In this document: one piece after another, positions 42,920 to 52,340 of the stretch | Layout: each line of letters starts with the position of its first letter | Position numbering within the stretch: position 1 is the stretch's first letter | Source: UBA7672 sp040398465 | GTDB lineage: Bacteria; Pseudomonadota; Alphaproteobacteria; Caulobacterales; Hyphomonadaceae | DNA: 64,000 nucleotides | Reading direction: 5' to 3' | Assembly: GCA_040398465.1 (NCBI GenBank) | Contig: JBBAUA010000005.1 | Coordinates: 41,067 to 105,066, forward strand | The notes under the pieces: generated by a model | Told to the model about the DNA's origin: nothing | The model's database searches: none | The model's input: the letters and a program-made list of their open reading frames with translations, nothing else | Translations under genes and position numbers: made by a program

Positions 42920-45273
42920 GCCGGGCGCCTCGACCCCCAAGGACTCCGCCAGCTGAGGGTCCGCCCACGCGCGAGATCGTCCTCGACTATCTCGCAAAGA
43001 ACCCGACCCACGGCGCCAAGCGCGACATCGCGCGCGGCCTGGACGTGGCGACCGAGCACAAGCCCGAACTGCGCCGTATCCTGAACGAGCTGGAAGCCGA
43101 AGGCGCACTCGTGCGCACGGCGAAGCGTGCATTCTCGCCCGCTGAACAGCCCCCGCCCACCGGTATCGTGCGTTTCGAGCGCATTGACCGTGACGGCGAA
43201 CTGATCGGCCGCGCCATGGGCAAGGACGGTCCGTTCGGACCGGACATCATTTTTGCGGGCCCCTCGGGCGCCAATCATCGCAAGGGCGGGATCCCGCTGG
43301 CGCTTGGCGTCGGCGAGCGCGCGCTCTGCAAGATCGAGAAGGGGCGCGATGGCGTCTGGAAAGCGCGGGCGATCAAGAAGATTGACGCAGCGCCGGAAAC
43401 ATCTCTGCTCGGCGTCTACCGCGCGAACCGCTATGGCGGCACGGTCGAGCCGACATCCCGCAAGGAGAAGTCAGAGTTCATCGTCGAGAAGGGCGACTCC
43501 CGCAACGCGCAGGATGGCGACATCGTCCGCATCCAGGCGCGCCCCGCCCGCGGCTATGGCCCGCGCCGGGCGAACATCGTTGAAGTCATCGGCCGGCTGG
43601 ATGATCCGCGCGCGGCCTCCATTATCGCCATGCACACCCACGGCGTGCCGGATGAATTCCCGGAAGCGGTGGTCGAGGAAGCCAACAAGGCCAGGCCGGC
43701 GCAATCGCCGCGCGAGGACCTGACACGCATCCCGCTGATCACCATCGATCCTGAAGACGCGCGCGACCACGACGACGCAGTCTACGCCGAGGCCGACGGC
43801 CACGGCGGATGGCGGGTCATCGTGGCCATCGCCGACGTCGCCGCCTATGTGCGCGTAGGCACGGCGCTGGATCGTGAAGCCTACCGGCGCGGCAACTCGA
43901 CCTACTTCCCCGACCGCGTCTCCCCCATGCTGCCCGAGCATCTTTCGGCAGACCTATGCTCGCTGAAGGAAGGCGAACTGCGCGAGACGTTCGCGGTCGA
44001 GATCTTCTTCAACTCCGGCGGCCACAAGACCAAGCACCGCTTCATCCGCGGCAAGATGCGGTCAGCCGCAAAGCTGTCCTACCGCCAGGCGCAGGACGCG
44101 ATTGACGGCAATCCGGACGACAAGACCCAGCCGCTGCTGGAGCCCGTGCTCAAGCCGCTGTGGGAAGCCTATCGCACAGTCTCCAAGGCCCGCGACCAGC
44201 GCGCGCCGCTGGACCTCGACCTGCCGGAGCGCCGCGTGCGCATCGGCGAGGACGGCAAGATCGTCTCGATCAGCCTGCGCGAACGCTTCGACGCGCACCG
44301 CCTGATCGAGGAGTTCATGATCCAGGCCAACGTCTGCGCCGCAGAAACGCTAGAGGACAAGCGCACCCCGCTGGTCTACCGCGTGCACGAGGAACCGAGC
44401 GAGGAGAAGGTCAACACCCTCGCCAACTTCCTGCCGACCATCGGCCTCAAATGGACGCGTGGCGAGACGATCACGGGTCATCGCTTCAACCGGCTTCTGG
44501 CCGAAGTGCGCTCGTCCGAAAACGAACACCTCGTCAACGAGATGGTGCTGCGCACGCAGGCGCAGGCCCGCTATGCACATGAGAATCTCGGTCATTTTGG
44601 ACTCAACCTTCTGAAGTATGCCCACTTCACCTCGCCCATCCGCCGCTACTCCGATCTCATCGTCCACCGCGCCCTCATCCGTGCGCTTGGCCTCGGGCAG
44701 GACGGCATGTCGGACAATGATGCGGTGCGGCTGGAAGAGATGGCCGAGCACGTCACCATGACGGAACGCCGCTCGATGGCGGCCGAACGCGAGGCGACAG
44801 ACCGTTATCTCGCCATCTACATGGCGGACCGTGTCGGCGCCATCTTCGACGCTCGCATTGCCGGCGTCACGCGCGCGGGTCTGTTCGTTCGCATCGCAGA
44901 GAATGGCGCGGACGGGTTCATTCCCGCCTCGCGCCTGTCCGACGAGTACTGGGTCCACGATGATCGCAGCGCAGCGCTCGTCGCCCAGCGATCCGGCCAG
45001 CGCTACGAGATGGGCATGAATGTGCAGGTCAAACTGATGGAGGCAACGCCTGTCAATGGCGGGCTGCTGTTCTCCATGCAGTCGCCGCCTCGCGCGCGCC
45101 GCAAGGATCTCAAAATGCCCGAGCGGGAAGCGCGCTTCGAGCGCTCCGGTCTGGCGCGCAAGCGCCCGGCCGACGGCGGCGGCCGCCCGCCCGGTATCCG
45201 TCATTCGACCCAGCCAGGCGGCGGCAAGGGCAAACCCAGCTATGGGAAGAACAAGAAGCGCAAGGGCAGCTAG
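42916..45273 (+). CDS. rnr: Ribonuclease R
   Basis: 785 aa. Order: N-terminal winged-helix (GAKRDIARGLDVATEHKPELR), cold-shock domains, RNB catalytic domain with LITIDPEDARDHDDAVYAE (metal-binding Asp cluster), RRGNSTYFPDRVSPMLPEHLS and FTSPIRRYSDLIVHR, then an S1 domain (GVTRAGLFVRIAENGADGFI) and a basic tail. A processive 3'-5' exoribonuclease that degrades structured RNA. Coupled to topA by the ATGA overlap. Confidence 0.97.
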   Translation: MSRAPRPPRTPPAEGPPTREIVLDYLAKNPTHGAKRDIARGLDVATEHKPELRRILNELEAEGALVRTAKRAFSPAEQPPPTGIVRFERIDRDGELIGRAMGKDGPFGPDIIFAGPSGANHRKGGIPLALGVGERALCKIEKGRDGVWKARAIKKIDAAPETSLLGVYRANRYGGTVEPTSRKEKSEFIVEKGDSRNAQDGDIVRIQARPARGYGPRRANIVEVIGRLDDPRAASIIAMHTHGVPDEFPEAVVEEANKARPAQSPREDLTRIPLITIDPEDARDHDDAVYAEADGHGGWRVIVAIADVAAYVRVGTALDREAYRRGNSTYFPDRVSPMLPEHLSADLCSLKEGELRETFAVEIFFNSGGHKTKHRFIRGKMRSAAKLSYRQAQDAIDGNPDDKTQPLLEPVLKPLWEAYRTVSKARDQRAPLDLDLPERRVRIGEDGKIVSISLRERFDAHRLIEEFMIQANVCAAETLEDKRTPLVYRVHEEPSEEKVNTLANFLPTIGLKWTRGETITGHRFNRLLAEVRSSENEHLVNEMVLRTQAQARYAHENLGHFGLNLLKYAHFTSPIRRYSDLIVHRALIRALGLGQDGMSDNDAVRLEEMAEHVTMTERRSMAAEREATDRYLAIYMADRVGAIFDARIAGVTRAGLFVRIAENGADGFIPASRLSDEYWVHDDRSAALVAQRSGQRYEMGMNVQVKLMEATPVNGGLLFSMQSPPRARRKDLKMPEREARFERSGLARKRPADGGGRPPGIRHSTQPGGGKGKPSYGKNKKRKGS

Positions 45274-45327
45274 GCTCGCTGGCGCCCCGCCGTTGACTGA
45301 ATCCCCGGACGGGTCCAACTCAAATGT

Positions 45328-46107
45328 ATGACCAAGCCGTTCGATCCCGATGATGATCCTGCGCAGGTGGCAGCCGCAAAGGCCGCCGCAGCGAAGAGCC
45401 TCAGCGAAGACGACCTGCTTCGTGAAGATCCCGCCAACCTCGTCGCGAATCCGGCAACGCCGCGCGATGCGGCCACGCTGATCCTCTACCGCCAGACCTC
45501 CGACGGGCCGCGCATCCTGATGGGCTGCCGGTCCGAAGGCCATGACTTCATGCCGAACAAGTACGTATTCCCCGGCGGGCGCGTGGACGACGAGGACGCA
45601 ATCGTTCCCTCGCTCACCGAGCTGGCGGAGGGCGAGGACACGATCGTGAAGATCGGCGCCGCCCGCGCGACGCGCGCATTCCCGCTGACGGCCGTGCGCG
45701 AAGTGTTCGAGGAGACAGGACTCATCGTCGGCCGCTCGGCCGGCGGCCTGGGCGATGTGCCCGCCGCCTGGGCCGATTATTTCGGGCAGGGCGCCGCGCC
45801 CTGCCTCGCTAACTTCCGCTTCCTTGGCCGGGCGATCACCCCGCCGATGCGCCACAAGCGGTTCGACGCGCGTTTCTTCATGGCCGACGCCGCCGACGCC
45901 CTGATCGACGACCGCCCGCCGATCGACGGCCGGGAACTGGCCGACCTGCGCTGGTTCACCCTGCCGGAGGTGGCCCAGCTGGACCTGCCCAACGTGACCC
46001 GTTTCGTGATCGCCGAGGTCGAGGCCCGGCTGGTGAAGCGGGAAACACTGAAGCCCTTCCACCTCTACTGGACACATGAAGGCCATGTCCGCGAGCGGCT
46101 CGGCTGA
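45328..46107 (+). CDS. NUDIX hydrolase
   Basis: 259 aa. The Nudix box is split by a loop: FPGGRVDDEDA then PLTAVREVFEETGLIVG with the REVFEETG core. The 40-residue N-terminal extension is Ala/Asp-rich. The family hydrolyses nucleoside diphosphates linked to other moieties; here probably a CoA- or sugar-type substrate as in the larger NUDT19-like group (inference). It lies 54 bases after rnr. Confidence 0.85.
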   Translation: MTKPFDPDDDPAQVAAAKAAAAKSLSEDDLLREDPANLVANPATPRDAATLILYRQTSDGPRILMGCRSEGHDFMPNKYVFPGGRVDDEDAIVPSLTELAEGEDTIVKIGAARATRAFPLTAVREVFEETGLIVGRSAGGLGDVPAAWADYFGQGAAPCLANFRFLGRAITPPMRHKRFDARFFMADAADALIDDRPPIDGRELADLRWFTLPEVAQLDLPNVTRFVIAEVEARLVKRETLKPFHLYWTHEGHVRERLG

Positions 46108-46212
46108 TACGAAAACGCCAATAAATCAACTATTTGCCGCCCCCGCTTGACTTCATGGCCGCGCGCCTGTCTAAGCACGCTTCCGAATTTGCAGACCAGT
46201 CCGAGACCGACC

Positions 46213-46380
46213 ATGGCCAAGCCAGCAACCATCAAGATCCGCCTGAACTCGTCGGCCGACACGGGCTTCTTCTATGTCACCAAGAAGAACCCCCGCACGC
46301 AGACCGAAAAGCTCGTCCTGAAGAAGTACGACCCGGTCGTGCGCAAGCACGTCGACTTCAAGGAAGGCAAGATCAAGTAA
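46213..46380 (+). CDS. rpmG: 50S ribosomal protein L33
   Basis: 55 aa from ATG 46213 (MAKPATIKIRLNSSADTGFF), ending FKEGKIK. Contains YVTKKNPRTQTEKLVLKKYDPVVRKHV, the standard L33 body. It lacks the zinc-binding Cys pairs, so it is the zinc-independent form. A strong terminator follows. Upstream DNA 46108-46212 carries its promoter. Confidence 0.97.
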   Translation: MAKPATIKIRLNSSADTGFFYVTKKNPRTQTEKLVLKKYDPVVRKHVDFKEGKIK

Positions 46381-46415
46381 GCCTTCCTCCCAATCGGGAA
46401 GAACAGAATCGAAAA

Positions 46416-46442
46416 GGCCCGGAGCGATGCTCCGGGCCTTTT
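46416..46442 (+). terminator. Bidirectional intrinsic terminator after rpmG
   Basis: A 10-base-pair stem GGCCCGGAGC/GCTCCGGGCC with loop GAT, followed by TTTT and preceded by AAAA, so it can stop transcription from both rpmG (plus) and the PQQ dehydrogenase gene (minus). Confidence 0.92.
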
Positions 46443-46464
46443 GCTTTGGTCCCTGGCCTGGCGC

Positions 46465-49248
46465 CTACTGCGCCCCGTCCGGCAGGGCGTAGGCGATCAC
46501 ATAGCCGCCCTGCGAATCAGGCGGACCGGCGTCGGCCGCTGACACGCGCGGATAGCGCCAGCCGGGGGTGGGCACAGTGATTACGACGTACTGCTTGCCG
46601 TTCCTGCCCACATAGCTCATCGGCGTGGCGTGGGCGCTGGCGGGAAGTGCGGCCTCCCATCTAACCTCACCCGTGCGCAGGTCGAAGGCGCGGAAGGTGG
46701 CGTCCATGGCGCCGCCATGGAAGATCAGCCCGCCACGCGTCGTCATGTTGCCCGCCTGCACCGGCGTGCCCACCTGCGTCGGCAGTCCGAGCGGAATGCC
46801 GAACGGGCCGCTGTCCTTCAGCGAGCCGATGCCGCGCTTCCACAACAGCTTGTTGGTGTTGAGATCCATGACGCCGATCTGGCTGAAGGGCGGCTCGAAG
46901 CAAGGCAGGTCCGTCGGTGCATTGAAGAAGGGCAGCGGCAAGCGCCACTCCGACATGAACGGCGCCGTGTCGCCACGATAGAGCACACGGTCCTGGTTGA
47001 AGCGTTCGGCATGCGCCTTGGCTTCCGGGCTTTGCTGGCGTCCGCCCGGCCCGCCAGCGGCGGGCGCGGGTGGTCCGGCGTGATCGTCAGCAGCTGCCGC
47101 CGCGCGCCGTTCAGCGTTCAGCTTCTGCATCGCCGCGCGATCTTCGAGGCTCCGCAACACGATGCGGTTGCCCATCAGCATCGGCGCCCCGATCAGCAGG
47201 CCATTGTCGGCGTCGACCGAGACGGAGCCCCAGTTGAAGCCACCGGCATTGCCCGGATACTGGAACGTCCCGCCCCAGGTGTCCTCGGGCTGACCATAGC
47301 CGCCGCCGCCGCGCATCGGCGGCGTGAAGAGCCCTTCATACCGCATCTTCTTGAACTCGATCCGGCAGTGCAGCAGGTCGAGCGGGGTCAGGCCCCACAT
47401 GTCCTTCTCGATCCGGTCGTCACGGAAGTGCGGCAGGGGCGAGAAGGGTTGTGTCGCCGTGACGAATTCGCCTTCGGCTGGCCCCTGCGGCACGGCCATT
47501 TCCGGTGTGTCGTAGATCGGCACGCCCGTGCGGCGGTCGAGCAGGAAGATTTCGCCGCGCTTGGTGGGTTGCGCCACGGCCGGTATCAGTTCGCCCTCGC
47601 CATTCTTGCGGATATCAACCAGCACAGGCTGAGAGGGCACGTCCCAGTCCCAGATGTCACGGTGAACCGTCTGGTAAACCCAGCGGCGCTGACCCGTTGC
47701 GGCGTCGATGGCAACGACTGCTGCGGAATTCTCTTCCGCCTCCTTGGAGCGAAGATCGCCATCGAAATAATCCGGCGATGAGTTGCCTGTCGGTGCGTAG
47801 ATCAGGTTCAGCACCGGATCATAAGCCGTGTTAGACCACACGTTCGGCGTGCCGCGGGTGTACTCGCCGCCCTCATCCGGCAGACCCTGATAGCCCGGAT
47901 TTCCCATATCCCACGCCCAGGCGAACTGGCCCGTGATGGCGTCGTAGGCGCGAAGCACGCCGGAGGGATTGCCGATCTGCTGGTTGTCGGTCACCCAGCC
48001 GCCCACCACGATCTTGTCGCCCGCAACAAGCGGCGTCGACGTAACCATGAAGTTGCCAAGCGGCGAGTAGCCGAGGCCGGACGCAAGGTTCACTTCGCCG
48101 CTAAAGCCGAAGGACTCGCACCGGCGACCCGTAAGCGCATCCACAGCGATCAGGCGGGCGTCCACGGTTCCGGTGACAATGCGCTTGGCGCATTCGCCTG
48201 CATAGGTGGCGGGCGCCTCGTGATAGCCAACGCCGCGGCATGTCTTGGCGAAGGTCGAGCCGTTTGCCAGACCGCCGGGCACATTCGTCTTGGTGTCGTG
48301 GCGCCAGCGTTCTTCGCCGGTATCGGAATCGACCGCGATCAGCGTGTTGCCCGCCGTGCAGATATAGACGAGCCCGTTGGCCATCTGTGGCGTCTGCTTG
48401 AAATCGTATGCGACGCCGGTGCGGAATTCCCAGGCTTTCTCGAGCTTGGCGACATTGCCGACATTGATCTGGTCGATCTGCGCGAATCGCTGACCGCCCG
48501 GCACGCCGCCATAGTGGCGCCAGTCGGTGACGGCAGGCCCGGCGCCAACCTCATTCTTCGTGCCATCGGCGACAGGGTAGGCCTGGAAAGCCGCGACAGC
48601 GAGCAGCAGGGCCGCCGCCAGGCTGGCAAAGCCGGGCCAGCGACCGCCTGCATAGAGGGGCTGCTTCTCGCCCTGCTTCATCGCATTCCGGTACCACGGC
48701 GCGATGAACCAGAGTCCCAGCACGATCCAGCCATCAAGGCGCGGCAGCAGGGCGAGGAAATCGAGCCCCGTTTCCATGAACGCCCAGATGATCGTGCCGA
48801 TCGTGATGACTGCAAACACTGTCGCCGACAGCGAATTGCGAAGGATCAGCAACGCTGCGACCATCGCCAGCGCGATTCCGATCATCAGGAAGTAGAAATC
48901 TCCGCCGAGCGAGAGAAGGATCCCGCCGTACCAGATGTTGTAGGCGGCAATCACACCCAGCAGGGCCGCAAACGCGCTGTTGAGCCCGAGTTGCAGCGCC
49001 AGCGCCTCATTCCGGCGGATCATGAGCACGGCATGCGCCGCAGCGCCCACAAACGCGATCGCAGTGACGAAGTAGAACATCGCCGCAGCGAACATGCCGG
49101 AGTTCACCAGTGGCGGGAGCGGGTTCGGATCAAATGGCGACGGCGGTGGCGCCGGAGGGTTAAGCGCCGCAACGCCTCCCCAGATCGCGATGATTGCAAC
49201 AATGCCGTAAACGGCCGCAAACGCCCATGGGGCGACCCGCGAAGCCAT
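46465..49248 (-). CDS. Membrane-bound PQQ-dependent dehydrogenase (glucose/quinate type)
   Basis: 927 aa from ATG 49248 with a GGAGGAG ribosome site. About five membrane helices in the first 220 residues, then a PQQ beta-propeller: WRHYGGVPGGQRFAQIDQIN, W-motifs such as TGEERWRHDT and TGQRRWVYQTVHRDIWDWD (catalytic Asp region). The layout is that of membrane glucose or quinate/shikimate dehydrogenases, which oxidise sugars or polyols in the periplasm and pass electrons to ubiquinone. No pqq synthesis genes are in the window. An internal Ala/Gly/Pro-rich loop (about residue 700) is unusual. Isolated gene. Confidence 0.9.
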   Translation of the reverse strand: MASRVAPWAFAAVYGIVAIIAIWGGVAALNPPAPPPSPFDPNPLPPLVNSGMFAAAMFYFVTAIAFVGAAAHAVLMIRRNEALALQLGLNSAFAALLGVIAAYNIWYGGILLSLGGDFYFLMIGIALAMVAALLILRNSLSATVFAVITIGTIIWAFMETGLDFLALLPRLDGWIVLGLWFIAPWYRNAMKQGEKQPLYAGGRWPGFASLAAALLLAVAAFQAYPVADGTKNEVGAGPAVTDWRHYGGVPGGQRFAQIDQINVGNVAKLEKAWEFRTGVAYDFKQTPQMANGLVYICTAGNTLIAVDSDTGEERWRHDTKTNVPGGLANGSTFAKTCRGVGYHEAPATYAGECAKRIVTGTVDARLIAVDALTGRRCESFGFSGEVNLASGLGYSPLGNFMVTSTPLVAGDKIVVGGWVTDNQQIGNPSGVLRAYDAITGQFAWAWDMGNPGYQGLPDEGGEYTRGTPNVWSNTAYDPVLNLIYAPTGNSSPDYFDGDLRSKEAEENSAAVVAIDAATGQRRWVYQTVHRDIWDWDVPSQPVLVDIRKNGEGELIPAVAQPTKRGEIFLLDRRTGVPIYDTPEMAVPQGPAEGEFVTATQPFSPLPHFRDDRIEKDMWGLTPLDLLHCRIEFKKMRYEGLFTPPMRGGGGYGQPEDTWGGTFQYPGNAGGFNWGSVSVDADNGLLIGAPMLMGNRIVLRSLEDRAAMQKLNAERRAAAAADDHAGPPAPAAGGPGGRQQSPEAKAHAERFNQDRVLYRGDTAPFMSEWRLPLPFFNAPTDLPCFEPPFSQIGVMDLNTNKLLWKRGIGSLKDSGPFGIPLGLPTQVGTPVQAGNMTTRGGLIFHGGAMDATFRAFDLRTGEVRWEAALPASAHATPMSYVGRNGKQYVVITVPTPGWRYPRVSAADAGPPDSQGGYVIAYALPDGAQ

Positions 49249-49420
49249 GCTCTCCTCCCGTGTAGACCTTGTGCCCTCGCCCAACCCCGGCGGGACCGGC
49301 CCTTTGTGTCAACCTAGCGCCTTGGAACCCGGACTGCAAAGCCGGTTCGTGGCGCGGCAAACGGCCCTTCTCTCGGGGGCATGGGTCACAAGAGCGTGCA
49401 CGGTGCGCGGTTTGCGCGTG

Positions 49421-51019
49421 TCAGGCGAACGGCCTCATCGGCTCGGCCTTGTGTTCGGCATAGACGGTCTCGTCGTCCGCCTCCACCAGCCGCACCTCAT
49501 ACCCCCACAGGTCGGCAAGATGCTGAAGAACGCGGTCAGTGTCCTTCTCTTCCAGCGTCACCCCGTCCATCACATTGTGGCGCAGCTCCAGCCGCCTGTC
49601 GCCGGCGAGGTCGACGTCGACCACCTGGATATCCGGATCGCTGCGCGCGACGTCGTACTTCCGTGCGAGCGCCCTGCGCACCTCGCGATAGCCACGCTCG
49701 TCATGGATGGCGGCGACCTCCATCTCGTCCTCGTTGTGGTCGTCAACGATGTGGAACAGGCCCATCTTCCGGATCAGGTGGGGCGAGAGATACTGCGAGA
49801 TGACGCTCTCGTCCCGGAAGTTGGCCCATACCATCTTCAGCGTCTCGTAGGCCTCGCCATTCCCAGCGATGTCCGGGAACCACGAACGGTCCTCGTCAGT
49901 CGGCGTCAGCGAGATGCGTTCGATGTCCTGCATCATGGCAAAGCCGAGCGCGTAGGGGTTGATCCCGGAATAGCGGCGATCGTCGAACTCAGGCTGCATC
50001 ACCACGCTGGTGTGGGAGTGCAGGAATTCGAGATACGATCCGTCGCTGATCTGACCCTTCTCATGCAGGCGCGTCATGATGCGATGGTGCGTCCACGTCG
50101 CGCAGCCCTCGTTCATCATCTTGGTCTGGCGCTGCGGATAGAAATACTGCGCGATCAGCCGGATGATGCGCAGGATCTCGCGCTGCCAGCCCTGCAGGCG
50201 CGGCGCGGTCTTCTCGAGGAAGTAGAGGATGTTTTCCTCTGGCAGTTTCAGGATGGCCTTGCGGCGTTCCTCATCCAGCTTCTTCTTGGTCGCCGGCTTC
50301 TTGCCCTTTGCCTGGGGCACGGTGCGCCAGAGATCGTTGAACAGCGACTCGCCATGCGCCCTCCGCTCCTTCTCGCGCCGCTCTTCGGTCGCGAGATCCA
50401 TCGAGCGCTTGCCGGGATAGCGGTGGATGCCGTGGCTCTGCAGCGCATGCGCCGCATCGATCAACCGCTCCACGGCCTCAACGCCATATCGTTCCTCACA
50501 CTTGGCGATGTAGGCCTTGGCGAACGAAAGGTAGTCCGCGATGCCGCTCGCATCCGTCCACTGCCGGAACACATAGTTGTTCTTGAAGAAGTGGTTGTGC
50601 CCCATCGCGGCGTGCGCCAGCACCAGCGTCTGCATCGTCGCGGAATTCTCTTCCATTATGTAGCAGATGCAGGGGTCCGAATTGATGACAATCTCGTACG
50701 CGAGGCCCTGATAGCCCTTGTTGTACATCATCTGGTTGCGGGCGAAGTCCTTCCCGAAACTCCAGTGCTTGTAGAACAGCGGCATGCCGACACTGGAGTA
50801 GGCATCCAGCATCTGCTCGGACGTGATCACCTCGATCTGCGTGCGATAGGTGTCGAGCCCAAGCTCGCCCTCGCCGATCTCACGCACGGCGTCGAAGATC
50901 CGGCCCAGCGTCTCGAAATTCCAGTCGGGCCCGTTGAACAGCAGGCTGGACGGTGCGGGTTCGGGCTTGGTTACAAGCCGTGACTTCTTCTTGCGTGTCA
51001 GGACTGCGTCGTCGCTCAT
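49421..51019 (-). CDS. spoVR: SpoVR/YcgB family protein
   Basis: 532 aa from ATG 51019. Blocks typical of SpoVR: GPDWNFETLGRIFDAVREIG, SVGMPLFYKHWSFGKDFA, YEIVINSDPCICYIMEENS, and AHAAMGHNHFFKNNYVF. The C-terminus has the SpoVR tail ending in EVRLVEADDETVYAEHKAEP. It sits downstream of yeaH and prkA, the conserved trio; E. coli homologues are RpoS-controlled and starvation-related. Separated from yeaH by one base. Confidence 0.92.
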   Translation of the reverse strand: MSDDAVLTRKKKSRLVTKPEPAPSSLLFNGPDWNFETLGRIFDAVREIGEGELGLDTYRTQIEVITSEQMLDAYSSVGMPLFYKHWSFGKDFARNQMMYNKGYQGLAYEIVINSDPCICYIMEENSATMQTLVLAHAAMGHNHFFKNNYVFRQWTDASGIADYLSFAKAYIAKCEERYGVEAVERLIDAAHALQSHGIHRYPGKRSMDLATEERREKERRAHGESLFNDLWRTVPQAKGKKPATKKKLDEERRKAILKLPEENILYFLEKTAPRLQGWQREILRIIRLIAQYFYPQRQTKMMNEGCATWTHHRIMTRLHEKGQISDGSYLEFLHSHTSVVMQPEFDDRRYSGINPYALGFAMMQDIERISLTPTDEDRSWFPDIAGNGEAYETLKMVWANFRDESVISQYLSPHLIRKMGLFHIVDDHNEDEMEVAAIHDERGYREVRRALARKYDVARSDPDIQVVDVDLAGDRRLELRHNVMDGVTLEEKDTDRVLQHLADLWGYEVRLVEADDETVYAEHKAEPMRPFA

Positions 51020-51020
51020 C

Positions 51021-52319
51021 TCAAGCCTCCGCCTCTGCCCCGGTCCCGCCTGCACCCTCTTTCGCGAAGAGCTCGCGGAAGACGGGATAGATATCGCGGC
51101 GATGGCTTACCTTGCGCATCGCCATGCGCTCGTCCGACGCCACCACCGGCTCGTAGGCGCGCCACAGCGAAGACGCCTCGCCGCCGCCACCCTCCCGCGC
51201 ATGCCCGACTTCGATATAGGCGTAGTACTGGCAAAGCGGCAGGATGGCGGACTTCAGCAGGTTGATCGTGTTGAGGTTGTCCATCGGCAGGTTGTCGCCG
51301 TCGCTCGCCTGCGCCGCATAGATGTTCCACTGGTTGGCCGGGAAGCGGTCCTGGACGATACGCGCCATCTCCTCCAGCGCCGTCGACACCACCGTGCCGC
51401 CGCTCTCGCGCGCATGGAAGAATGTCTCCTCGTCCACTTCCTTCGCTTCATGCGTATGGCGAATGAAGACAACGTCCACGCGCTTGTAGCGCCGCTTCAG
51501 GAACAGGTAGAGCAGTGAGTAGAACCGCTTGGCGAGGTCCTTCATGTGCTCGTCCATCGAGCCGGACACGTCCATCAGGCAGAACATCACGGCGCGAGCG
51601 ACAGGCCGCGGAATCTGTTCGTACCGCCGATAGCGCACATCCAGCGGATCGATGAACGGCACCATGCGCATGCGCGTGCGCTTGCGCTCCAGGTCGGCGC
51701 GCAAGGCGGCGGCCTTGTCTTCCTGGCCTTCAAGACCATCCAGCCGCGCGATCTCGGCTTCCATCGCGGCGATGTCCTGCGGCCGCGGCCGGCCGAGCGC
51801 TGTGCGCCGCGACAGCGAGTTTCGCATGGTGCGCGACACTGACAATGAGGATGGTGGTCCCGCCGAACGAAAACCTGCGCGCACAGGTTTCGTCTCCTCC
51901 ACGCCCAGCACCTGCCGCTTGGCAAGGTCGGGAAGCTCGAGGTCCTCCAGAAACAGGTCGAGGAACTCCTCGTCCGACAGCGCAAAGCGGAAATCATCCT
52001 CGCCCTCGCCATCGGCGGAAGCGCCGCCACCCCCGCCCTCGTCCTCGGGCCGCTGGATGCCATCCCCGCGCACATACTTCTTGTTGCCGGGCAGCACATA
52101 CTCACGCTTGCCACCCTGACGTCCCCGCCGCAGCACCGGTTCGCGTACGCCATCGGCCGGCACCACGATGTCGCCGCCCTTGTCGATATCCTTGATCGAC
52201 CGGTTGCCCGAAGCCTCGCGCACCGCACGCCTTACCAGCGCACGCGCCCGCCTGATGAATCGCTGGCGGTTCGCCAGCGACTTGCCTCCCGGGTCCCGAC
52301 GTCTGTCGATGATGTTCAT
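51021..52319 (-). CDS. yeaH: YeaH/YhbH family protein
   Basis: 432 aa. The N-terminus MNIIDRRRDPGGKSLANRQRF and the VWA-like C-terminal part (AVMFCLMDVSGSMDEHMKDLA with a DxSxS-type metal site, then VDVVFIRHTHEAKEVDEETF) identify the family. A Gly/Asp/Glu-rich middle is typical. Between prkA and spoVR with 21- and 1-base gaps, so one operon. Biochemical function unknown; linked to PrkA kinase in stress signalling. Confidence 0.93.
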   Translation of the reverse strand: MNIIDRRRDPGGKSLANRQRFIRRARALVRRAVREASGNRSIKDIDKGGDIVVPADGVREPVLRRGRQGGKREYVLPGNKKYVRGDGIQRPEDEGGGGGASADGEGEDDFRFALSDEEFLDLFLEDLELPDLAKRQVLGVEETKPVRAGFRSAGPPSSLSVSRTMRNSLSRRTALGRPRPQDIAAMEAEIARLDGLEGQEDKAAALRADLERKRTRMRMVPFIDPLDVRYRRYEQIPRPVARAVMFCLMDVSGSMDEHMKDLAKRFYSLLYLFLKRRYKRVDVVFIRHTHEAKEVDEETFFHARESGGTVVSTALEEMARIVQDRFPANQWNIYAAQASDGDNLPMDNLNTINLLKSAILPLCQYYAYIEVGHAREGGGGEASSLWRAYEPVVASDERMAMRKVSHRRDIYPVFRELFAKEGAGGTGAEAEA

Positions 52320-52340
52320 GCCCAGATCCTGGCTGTGGCC

